Shown: piece by piece, positions 10,411 to 18,825 of the stretch
Numbering within the stretch: position 1 is the first letter of the stretch
How the letters are laid out: every line of letters begins with the position of its first letter
Source of the DNA: an uncultured bacterium
Lineage (GTDB): Bacteria; Oederibacteriota; PGYV01; Palsa-1178
Length of the DNA stretch: 64,000 nucleotides
Direction: 5' to 3'
Assembly (NCBI GenBank): GCA_937889595.1
Contig: CALAOR010000090.1
Location: 62,001 to 126,000, forward strand
The notes under the pieces: model-generated
Database searches by the model: none
The model's input: only the letters and a program-made list of their open reading frames with translations
What the model was told of the DNA's origin: nothing
Translations under genes and position numbers: made by a program

Positions 10411-12588
10411 ATGAAAAAGAGTTTACTCGCAGTTTGTCTGGCTTTATCGGTTGTCCTGATCTCATCCTGCGCCGGCGGAATGGTCAAAAACTTCGCCCCG
10501 GCGGCAGGCGAAACGCCCTACGCCTGGAAATCTGTTGTGACAGGCGGCGGCGGCTTCGTACCGGGGATCATTTTTCATCCATCACAGAAGGATGCGGCTT
10601 ACCTGCGCACCGACATGGGCGGAGCTTACAGGTGGAATGCCGGCACAAAAGCCTGGGACTGCGTTACGGACGCCTTCGGCAAAGACGAGTCGGAATATAA
10701 CGGGATATTAAGCCTGGCGCTTGATCCGAATGACGCAAACCGCGTATACATGATGACCGGCAAATATACCAATGCCTGGGCTGGCAAAGGCGCGTTTCAA
10801 ATATCCAATGATAAAGGCAACACCTGGAAAACTATTCAGCTTGAATTGAAAGTGGGCGGCAATGAGAACGGCCGCGGCGCAGGCGAGAGGGTTGCTGTGG
10901 ACCCGAACTTAAGTTCCATAATATATATGGGAAGCACAAAGGACGGTTTGTGGAAGTCGTCTGATTACGGGGAAACATGGTCGCGCGTTATGCAGTTTAC
11001 GCCGGTAAATGTGGATTTTGTGGCGTTTGACGGTTCGTCCGGTAAAACAGGAGCTGAAACAAAAAGGATATTTGCGGCTGCGGATGATAAAGCCGGAAGT
11101 TTATATGTTTCAAACGACGCAGGCGGGTCATGGACTCTTGTCCCGGGACAGCCACAGGGGCTTGTGGCTTTAAGGAACGCAATCGCTGACGGATGGCTTT
11201 ATATGACTTATTCCGATTCAACCGGGCCGAACGGCGCGTCAAAGGGTTCTGTGTGGAAGTACAATATGGAAACGGGCGCATGGGAGGATTTAAAAGTCCC
11301 GGAGGGCCAGGGCGGGTTTTCGGGTATATCGATAGATCCGAAAGACGCAAAGCATATTATTGTGAGCACTTTGAACAGGTGGGCGCCCATGGATGAGATA
11401 TATTTAACTCACGACGGAGGAAAAAAATGGCTTCCGCTCCTGGCAAACGCGGTGTGGGACAGTTCATACGCGCCTTATTCAAAACCGTCGGATAAATTCA
11501 AGCCGCACTGGATAGCGGACGTGAAGATGGACCCATATAACCCCGACCGCGCCTTATTTGTGACAGGTTACGGCATCTGGGAATCAAAGAACATTAATTC
11601 AAAAAAGGTTACCTGGTCATTTAACGACGGCGGAATAGAAGAACCCGTGCCTTTACAGATAATAAGCCCGCCAAAAGGAGCGCGTTTATTCACGGCGCTT
11701 GGCGACATAGACGGTTTCAGGTATGAAAGCGATCCGTCCAAATCCCCGGCAGACCGTTACCAGCCGGCAAAAGGGACCACCTTATCAATAGCGGCCGCGT
11801 GGCAAAACCCGCAGCTCATGGTAAAAACATTCAACAGGCCGCCATTCGGCGCTTTTTCAAAAGACAACGGAAAAACATGGGAGGATTTTTCAAATTATCC
11901 CGGTGACACAAAGCGCGGTGGCAGCAGGTCGATCGCAATATCCTCCGACGGCAAAGCTATAGTCTGGGCGCCGGAAAAGGGCAAAAGCTGGAAAGCGGAA
12001 AACAACAAGCTGTATTATTCCATAAATAACGGTGTTCAATGGGACGTGTGCGCTGGTTTGCCCGACGGAGAATATCACCCCGTGGCTGACACAATAAACC
12101 CGGAAAAATTCTATGTTTTCAGCGGGGCTGAAGGCGCGATGTATGTGAGCGCGGACTCAGGGGTTACATTTGTAAAAACAATGACCGGGCTTCCCGTTCA
12201 GAAAGACGACGGCTGGCAGTTTGCCAACTGTGCTGCCGCGCCTGACAGGGAAGGCGACATATGGTTATCCTCCAATCAGGGTGGGTTTTATCGTTCCTTA
12301 GATTCCGGCAAAACAGCCTCTCTGGTGTCGAGCGTGGACGAAGCTTACAGGTTCGGTTTTGGAAAATCCGCCTCCGGCGCCGGGTATCCGGCCATATACC
12401 TTTGGGGTACCATCCACGGCGTCACAGGCGTATTCAGGTCGGATGATACGGCGGCCACATGGACGCGCATCAACGACAACAGCCATCAATACGGCTGGAT
12501 ACACTCGGTCACAGGGGACCCGATGCAGTACGGAAGATGCTATATTTCTGCGGAAGGCCGCGGAACGTTCTACGGCGATCCAAGGTAG
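10411..12588 (+). CDS. GH74-like xyloglucanase lipoprotein, paralogue of 1535..3583
   Basis: Lipobox LISSCAGG; shared YAWKSVVTGGGGFVPGIIFHPSQKDAAYLRTDMGGAYRW and matching C-terminal YGWIHSVTGDP...YGRCYISAEGRGTFYG. Confidence 0.82.
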   Translation: MKKSLLAVCLALSVVLISSCAGGMVKNFAPAAGETPYAWKSVVTGGGGFVPGIIFHPSQKDAAYLRTDMGGAYRWNAGTKAWDCVTDAFGKDESEYNGILSLALDPNDANRVYMMTGKYTNAWAGKGAFQISNDKGNTWKTIQLELKVGGNENGRGAGERVAVDPNLSSIIYMGSTKDGLWKSSDYGETWSRVMQFTPVNVDFVAFDGSSGKTGAETKRIFAAADDKAGSLYVSNDAGGSWTLVPGQPQGLVALRNAIADGWLYMTYSDSTGPNGASKGSVWKYNMETGAWEDLKVPEGQGGFSGISIDPKDAKHIIVSTLNRWAPMDEIYLTHDGGKKWLPLLANAVWDSSYAPYSKPSDKFKPHWIADVKMDPYNPDRALFVTGYGIWESKNINSKKVTWSFNDGGIEEPVPLQIISPPKGARLFTALGDIDGFRYESDPSKSPADRYQPAKGTTLSIAAAWQNPQLMVKTFNRPPFGAFSKDNGKTWEDFSNYPGDTKRGGSRSIAISSDGKAIVWAPEKGKSWKAENNKLYYSINNGVQWDVCAGLPDGEYHPVADTINPEKFYVFSGAEGAMYVSADSGVTFVKTMTGLPVQKDDGWQFANCAAAPDREGDIWLSSNQGGFYRSLDSGKTASLVSSVDEAYRFGFGKSASGAGYPAIYLWGTIHGVTGVFRSDDTAATWTRINDNSHQYGWIHSVTGDPMQYGRCYISAEGRGTFYGDPR

Positions 12589-12763
12589 AGCAAGAATACC
12601 GATGAGTTTTAGAGACTAAGAGACTGGTTCAGCCGGCAAAAAATACCCGGCTAAAGTTCTGTGCAAACGTTGGAAATGCCCTGTTTTACGGCCTTAATAT
12701 TTATGGACAAAGGTATTTTAAGTAATATAATAAGGTGGAATAAAAAATCACAGGAGGATGAAA

Positions 12764-13351
12764 ATGAAAAAAGGGTTGATGTTTTTGGCTGTGGCAATGA
12801 TGTTTGTGTTTGTTTTTGCGGGCTGCGCGAGCGCGCCGGCGGCTGATGCGGGCAAGGCAGGGGCGGTTGTCACAACAGGTTCGGCCGGAGTACCCCTTTG
12901 GAACTTTGAATCAAACACCACTGACGGCTGGCACGGCAACGGAAAATGGGGAAAAAGGATGACGGTTAACGCCGACCCCAAATTTGTAACCGAAGGCAAA
13001 TATTCCCTTAAGATCGACGCGACAGGCTGCGTCGGCTGGAACCAGGATGTCGCCATATTTGACGGGCCGTTTAACGACAGTTTCGGGAAATTTACGTCGA
13101 TATCCATGGACGTCATAGTCCCGAAAGAATCAATAGCCGGTATTGACTACGCCCAGATATTCGTCGTCATATCGGGCGCCGCGAATTCGTGGTACCAGGT
13201 GCCGCAGGGCCTGAAAGAAGGCGTGAACAAGCTGGTATATGCCATAGATAACTCGAATACAAGCGGGGACCTTTGGCATATGTACCTTGTTTTCAATTCA
13301 GGCAAGCCTTTTACCGGGCCGGTTTACATAGACAACGTAACAGGAAAATAA
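12764..13351 (+). CDS. Small lipoprotein with a CBM-like carbohydrate-binding beta-sandwich
   Basis: Lipobox VFAGCAS; NFESNTTDGWHG...GKYSLKID...GPVYIDNVTG pattern; AGGAGG at 12752 spaced for ATG 12764. Confidence 0.65.
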   Translation: MKKGLMFLAVAMMFVFVFAGCASAPAADAGKAGAVVTTGSAGVPLWNFESNTTDGWHGNGKWGKRMTVNADPKFVTEGKYSLKIDATGCVGWNQDVAIFDGPFNDSFGKFTSISMDVIVPKESIAGIDYAQIFVVISGAANSWYQVPQGLKEGVNKLVYAIDNSNTSGDLWHMYLVFNSGKPFTGPVYIDNVTGK

Positions 13352-13476
13352 TATATAAATATACCCTGGCAAAATAAGCGCCCAGGGAAATTTTGCTGTG
13401 GCAGGGTACGGCTTTCAGGGCCGTATACTGCATGGCATTTACGAAAACCTTCTAATTCTAATAATCAGGAGACCTA

Positions 13477-15624
13477 ATGTCCGAACTCAGATGGAACCCT
13501 TTGCTTGGCACGTGGACCATGGTGGCGTCTTCGCGGCAGAACAGGCCGCACATGCCGGAGGGCAATTGCCCTTTCTGCCCGGGACAGGGTAAACTGAAAG
13601 ACTATGATGTCTTAAAATACGACAATGATTTTCCCGTACTTTCCCCAAACCCCGATACAGTTAAAAGTGCAGGCACGGGCGTATATAAATCCGCCGAAGC
13701 CCGCGGAAAATGCGAAGTAATACTGTATTCATCCGACCATAAACAAAATCTTTATGAGATGAGCCTTAAACACATTGAGAAGATTGTCGGCCTGTGGGCA
13801 AAAAGGGATGAGGCGCTCTCAAAGGATAAAAAGATAAAATATGTTTTTGTCTTTGAAAACAAGGGCGAAGAGGTCGGGGTCACCATGACGCATCCGCACG
13901 GCCAGATATATGCCTATCCGTTCGTGCCTTTAAAGCTGAAAACCGAGCTTGATAACGCCAAAACATACCATAAAACAAACAAGTCATGCGTCATTTGCGA
14001 CATGAATGAGGCGGAAGCAAGGGCCGGCAAAAGGATTATTTATGAGAATAAAAGCTTCCTTGTTTACCTGCCGCATTTCACCGATTACCCATACGGTGTT
14101 TTTATATCAAGCAAGGCGCACATCGCATGTATTTCAGGCCTTGATGAGGCCGGAAAAAAAGACTTGGCAGAGGCCCTGAAAATAACCGAAGGCGCCTTTG
14201 ACAAGATATTTAACAGGCCGTTTCCTTTCATGATGTGCGTGCACCAGCGGCCCGTAAACGACAAAACATACAAAGACAGCAGCAGGTATTTCCACCTGCA
14301 TATAGAATTCTACCCGCCCCTGCGGGCCAAAGACAGGATAAAGTATTACGCGTCTTCCGAGTCCGGAGCCTGGGCCGCCGCAAATACGGCGCTTGTGGAA
14401 GACACAGCCAGGGAAATGATATCGGCAAAGCTGAAATACCTTTCAAGCTGGGATACGCTGCGTTTTAAGGATGAGTTCAATTATGAGTTCATGAAAGTTT
14501 TCGGCATGTCCGGCAATGCGTCAATATTTGCCGCCCCTGCCAGGGTAAACATAATAGGCGAGCATATAGATTACAACGGCGGCATGGTCATGCCGGCCGC
14601 TTTAAGCCTTAATTTTTACTGCGCCATAAGGAAAAGGAAGGACAAAAGAATAGTTCTTAAGGATGTTAACGCCCCTGAAACTGCTGTATTTACGGCAAAT
14701 AAAAAACCTATTTTTAACAAAGAACTCCTTTGGCCAAATTATCCGGCAGGGGTTCTGGACACGCTGATAAAACAGGGCCACATGCTGGATTCAGGTTTTG
14801 AAGTTTTGTTTTTCAGCGAAATACCAATAGGCGCGGGTATATCGTCATCCGCGGCTTTTGAAGTGGCATTCATGTCGGCCATATCCGGAATATACGGGCT
14901 TAATATGGATATGAAAGAAATTGCGATCCTGTGCCAAAAGGCTGAAAATGATTTTGTGGGCGTCAAATGCGGCATCATGGACCAGTTTGCCTCGGCCATG
15001 TCCAAAAAAGGCAGCGCTTTGCTTTTAAACTGCGCGACATTGGAACGCAGGTATATACCTTTTAAATTTGGGGATTACTCCATGGTCATAGCAAATACAA
15101 ATAAAAAAAGGGAGCTTGCCTCGTCCAAATATAATGAAAGGCTCTCCGAGTGCCGTAAAGGCCTGCGGCTGTTAAAGAAAAAATTGCAAATTAAGAACCT
15201 GTGCGGCATGGATATAAATACTTTTGAAAGGAACAAAAAGCTGATCAATGACGCTGTTATATTAAAGAGGGTAAGGCACGTTGTGACTGAAAATATAAGG
15301 GTTAAAAAGGCCTGCGTGGCCATGGAAAAGGGTGATTTAAAGTCTTTAGGAGAGCTTTTGAAGGAATCACACCTGTCCCTGAAAAATGATTATGAAGTCA
15401 CAGGGCAGGAGCTTGATGCATTATTTGAAGAGGCTATAAAAGTGAAAGGCTGCATAGGCAGCCGCATGACAGGCGCTGGCTTTGGCGGCTGCACCATAAA
15501 CATAGTGCGTAAGGACGCAGTATTTGATTTTAAAAACAGCGTAGGTGCGGCTTATAAAAAAAGGACGGGTTTAACGGCGGATTTCTATGTGAGCGGCGCG
15601 GAGGATGGGGCACATCAAATTTAA
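13477..15624 (+). CDS. Bifunctional galactose-1-phosphate uridylyltransferase-galactokinase fusion
   Basis: One 715-aa ORF; GalT half with HPHGQIYAYPFVP and FHLHIEFYPP; GalK half with PARVNIIGEHIDYNGG, GISSSAAFEVA and GSRMTGAGFGG. Confidence 0.88.
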   Translation: MSELRWNPLLGTWTMVASSRQNRPHMPEGNCPFCPGQGKLKDYDVLKYDNDFPVLSPNPDTVKSAGTGVYKSAEARGKCEVILYSSDHKQNLYEMSLKHIEKIVGLWAKRDEALSKDKKIKYVFVFENKGEEVGVTMTHPHGQIYAYPFVPLKLKTELDNAKTYHKTNKSCVICDMNEAEARAGKRIIYENKSFLVYLPHFTDYPYGVFISSKAHIACISGLDEAGKKDLAEALKITEGAFDKIFNRPFPFMMCVHQRPVNDKTYKDSSRYFHLHIEFYPPLRAKDRIKYYASSESGAWAAANTALVEDTAREMISAKLKYLSSWDTLRFKDEFNYEFMKVFGMSGNASIFAAPARVNIIGEHIDYNGGMVMPAALSLNFYCAIRKRKDKRIVLKDVNAPETAVFTANKKPIFNKELLWPNYPAGVLDTLIKQGHMLDSGFEVLFFSEIPIGAGISSSAAFEVAFMSAISGIYGLNMDMKEIAILCQKAENDFVGVKCGIMDQFASAMSKKGSALLLNCATLERRYIPFKFGDYSMVIANTNKKRELASSKYNERLSECRKGLRLLKKKLQIKNLCGMDINTFERNKKLINDAVILKRVRHVVTENIRVKKACVAMEKGDLKSLGELLKESHLSLKNDYEVTGQELDALFEEAIKVKGCIGSRMTGAGFGGCTINIVRKDAVFDFKNSVGAAYKKRTGLTADFYVSGAEDGAHQI

Positions 15625-15649
15625 ATTTTAAAATTATATTGGAGGCGTT

Positions 15650-18388
15650 ATGAAGTACGTCAGAAAGGAAAATAGTTTATCCATAAAACTTGGCAAGGCT
15701 GTGTTAAATCTCGAGGTATTTTCCAAAGATATTATCAGGGTTAATTACCTTAAGGCAAACCTCGCGAAAAAAAGGCAGAGCCTTGTTGTGACATTGGTCC
15801 CGGAAAAAATATTCTGGACGGTTTCGGAAACCGCCAAGGGGCTGGAAATCAACACAGGGGTTATTAAAGTTCTGGTCAATAATGCAGGTGGAGCTGTCAG
15901 CTTTTATGACGCTGCAGGAACGGTATTGCTCGCGGAAAAGCCGGCTTCAAGGGTTGTGATGCCGGCCATAGTTTCAAAGGAAAAAACCTTTAACTGCGGG
16001 CAGGGGTTTATCTGCACGGATGATGAGGCTTTATATGGTCTGGGCCAGTATGAAGAGGGTTTTATGAACTATAAGAACTGCGATGTTTTAATGATACAGG
16101 CAAATAGGGTGATAGTGAACCCGTTTTTGACCTCTACCCGCGGTTACGGGCTGTTGTGGGATAATTACTCCGAGTCAAAATACCACGCCGACAGCGCGGA
16201 TTTTTCATTCTGGTCAGAGGTCGGGGACGGTATTGATTACTATTTTGTATACGGCGGGTCCGTGGACGGCGCTGTAAAACAGTACAGAAAATTGACCGGC
16301 TCGGCGCCCATGTTTCCGAAATGGGCATTCGGATTCTGGCAGTCAAAAGAACGCTACCTGGACCAGGATGAGCTGGTGAATATACTTAAGGAATACCGCA
16401 AACGTAAAGTGCCGATAGATAACATAGTGCAGGACTGGAGATATTGGGGCGAAAATGATGTATTCTCAGGGCTTATGTGGAATGAAAAAAGGTTCCCTGA
16501 CCCCAGGCGTATGATGAAGGAAATACACGCTCAGCATGGGCATCTCATGGCCTCGTTCTGGCCGTCTTTGGGGCCCGAATCAAAAGTACACAAAGAACTT
16601 GATGCCAAAGGCTATATGTTCCCTGGCCCGCACTGGACCGGGTCCAAAGTATATGACGCTTTCAGCAGGGAAGCAAGGGCCATATACTGGAAGCATGTTA
16701 AGAGATCCCTCTATGATATCGGCGTCGACGCGTACTGGATGGACGGCACTGAGCCCGAGTTTGTGTCCGCGGAGGACAGGTTTATACTCGCGGAAACAAA
16801 CAAGGCAAACGGCAGGAATTCCATGGGGACATTCGCCAGGTATTTAAACGCTTTCTCGCTCATGACCACAAAAGGCGTTTATGAAAATCAACGCAAAGTT
16901 TCCGGTGACAGGCGCGTATTTACGCTGACTCGTTCGTCATTCGCGGGACAGCAACGGAACGCGGCAGCGTCATGGTCGGGCGACACGTTCGCGGGATGGG
17001 AAACATTAAAAGCCCAGGTAGCCTCGGGTATAAATTTTTCCATGGCGGGCGTGCCTTACTGGACGTCGGATGTCGGCGCTTTTTATCCGTTCTTTAAGTA
17101 TAAAGAACCATTAAGCGATCCGGCATACAAGGAATTATATTTACGCTGGTTCCAGTATGTGGCTTTCTGCCCGCTGCAGCGCGTGCATGGTACGGCCATA
17201 CCAAGGGAAATATGGAGGTTTGGCGAACCGGGTTCCATCCATTATGATACGCAGGTTAAATTTATAAAATTACGCTACAAAACCATGCCTTATGTGTATT
17301 CTACGGCGTGGAAGGTGACGAAAGAAGGATTTTCTTTTATGCGGCCGCTTGCAGCTGATTTTTCAGCGGATAAAAAAACATTTGGTATCGGTGAACAGTT
17401 CATGTTCGGCCAATCTATGATGGCCTGCCCCGTGACAAAGGAACTTTATACAAAAACAAAGAACACGGGCGACTACATATACCTGCCGAACCTTTTTACA
17501 CCTGACGGCAAAGAGAACGGGCTGATTTACGAGGGTTTCAATAACATGGACCTCACGGACTGCCGGGCAAGGCGCAAACTTGATACTTCAAGCATGGGCT
17601 GGGCCGGCAATATACCGGCGGGTATTGACAGGGAATATTCGCAAAGGTGGACAGGCAGGATACTTTCAAATGAAGCGGGCATGTATGATTTCACGGCCAT
17701 AACCGACGGCAGTTTAAGGATATGGTTTGACGGCAAGCTTGTTGTGGACGCGTGGGACAACAGGGAGGAAAAAAGATTTGATTTTAAAGTGAAATTAAGA
17801 GCGGGTACAAAATACAGCCTAAAGCTCGAGCACCAGCAGTTCAGGATGAAACAGGCGATCATGAGGATGAACTGGTACACGCCCGCCATGAAAAAAAGCG
17901 ACGCGGTAAAATCAATAAATGTCTACCTGCCGCAGGCGGCAAAATGGTTTGACTTCTGGACGGGAAAAACAATAAAAGGCGGACAAACGTTAAAACTTAA
18001 GCCCGCCCTGGATACAATGCCGGTTTACGTGCCGACGGGATCTATAATACCGATGGGACCCGATGTGCAGTATACGACCGAAAAACCCGCGGACCCCATA
18101 GAACTGCGCGTATATGACGGCGCAGACGCAGCCTTTGAACTTTACGAGGATGAAAATGACAGCTATAATTATGAAAAGGGCGTTTATTCGGTAATCCCGG
18201 TTAAATGGAACAACGCGGAAAAGACGCTTACCATAGGAACAAGGCAGGGAACATTCCCGGGAATGCTGAAGAAAAGGACGTTCAAGGTTGTGTTTGTAAG
18301 AACAGGGCACGGGACCGGCATTGAGGACACGAAAAAAGCGGATAAGAGCGTGAAATATACGGGAGAAGAGATAAAAATAAAAGCGTAA
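15650..18388 (+). CDS. GH31 alpha-xylosidase/alpha-glucosidase-like enzyme with a PA14-like insert
   Basis: DAYWMDGTEPEF (nucleophile region), SWSGDTFAGWETLKAQV (acid/base region); SQRWTGRILSNEAGMYDFTAITDGSLRIWFDGKLVVDAW...YSLKLEH resembles PA14. Confidence 0.87.
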   Translation: MKYVRKENSLSIKLGKAVLNLEVFSKDIIRVNYLKANLAKKRQSLVVTLVPEKIFWTVSETAKGLEINTGVIKVLVNNAGGAVSFYDAAGTVLLAEKPASRVVMPAIVSKEKTFNCGQGFICTDDEALYGLGQYEEGFMNYKNCDVLMIQANRVIVNPFLTSTRGYGLLWDNYSESKYHADSADFSFWSEVGDGIDYYFVYGGSVDGAVKQYRKLTGSAPMFPKWAFGFWQSKERYLDQDELVNILKEYRKRKVPIDNIVQDWRYWGENDVFSGLMWNEKRFPDPRRMMKEIHAQHGHLMASFWPSLGPESKVHKELDAKGYMFPGPHWTGSKVYDAFSREARAIYWKHVKRSLYDIGVDAYWMDGTEPEFVSAEDRFILAETNKANGRNSMGTFARYLNAFSLMTTKGVYENQRKVSGDRRVFTLTRSSFAGQQRNAAASWSGDTFAGWETLKAQVASGINFSMAGVPYWTSDVGAFYPFFKYKEPLSDPAYKELYLRWFQYVAFCPLQRVHGTAIPREIWRFGEPGSIHYDTQVKFIKLRYKTMPYVYSTAWKVTKEGFSFMRPLAADFSADKKTFGIGEQFMFGQSMMACPVTKELYTKTKNTGDYIYLPNLFTPDGKENGLIYEGFNNMDLTDCRARRKLDTSSMGWAGNIPAGIDREYSQRWTGRILSNEAGMYDFTAITDGSLRIWFDGKLVVDAWDNREEKRFDFKVKLRAGTKYSLKLEHQQFRMKQAIMRMNWYTPAMKKSDAVKSINVYLPQAAKWFDFWTGKTIKGGQTLKLKPALDTMPVYVPTGSIIPMGPDVQYTTEKPADPIELRVYDGADAAFELYEDENDSYNYEKGVYSVIPVKWNNAEKTLTIGTRQGTFPGMLKKRTFKVVFVRTGHGTGIEDTKKADKSVKYTGEEIKIKA

Positions 18389-18426
18389 TTAATGGTTTGA
18401 TTGGTCTTAGTTGTTATAGGTTTTAG

Positions 18427-18516
18427 TTGTCATTGCGAGGAGGCGTCTTTGTATTATGCCGACGGACTTCGGCTGAGCTCAGTCGAAGCCAAGCAATCTC
18501 AGTTCCACCGATAAGC
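18427..18516. repeat. Partial copy of the CATTGCGAGG intergenic repeat
   Basis: tgtcattgcgaggagg...aagcaatctcagttccaccgataagc matches 7556-7616. Confidence 0.65.
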
Positions 18517-18581
18517 TTTGTTTGTAATGTGGCTATTTACGCCGCTCCGCGGGTAGGCTTTCGTCGCGGAAGGTCTCGCTA

Positions 18582-18759
18582 ATGTGATTTTACAAATAGA
18601 ACAAACATGTTTATATGTGTTGTAGAGAGGGGGCTTGTCCCCCTCTAAAATGCTGGCCCCAGTTATCCGCCCAGCCCAGATTGAGAAGGGGACGAGCCCC
18701 TTCTCTACGAAAATCGTTTTGTTTATAACTATTGTGTTTAGTTACAATAGTGGTTGTAT
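18582..18759. mobile_element. Left-truncated copy of the MITE-like element at 26691-26903
   Basis: Near-identical from TGTGATTTTACAAATAGAACAAA to ACAATAGTGGTTGTAT; left TIR absent; 12-13 nt internal indel. Confidence 0.7.
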
Positions 18760-18825
18760 ATAGTTCGACAGGCTCACTACATGACGGTTGGGTGTAAAAC
18801 AAAGACAAAATCCCGGGAGGCTTTC

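Noticed and set aside
12632-12652. AGCCGG...CCGGCT stem as a terminator
   Set aside because: Short stem with no T-tract
12661-12846. 61-aa ORF upstream of the small CBM-like lipoprotein
   Set aside because: Runs out of frame into the lipoprotein start, no supporting motif
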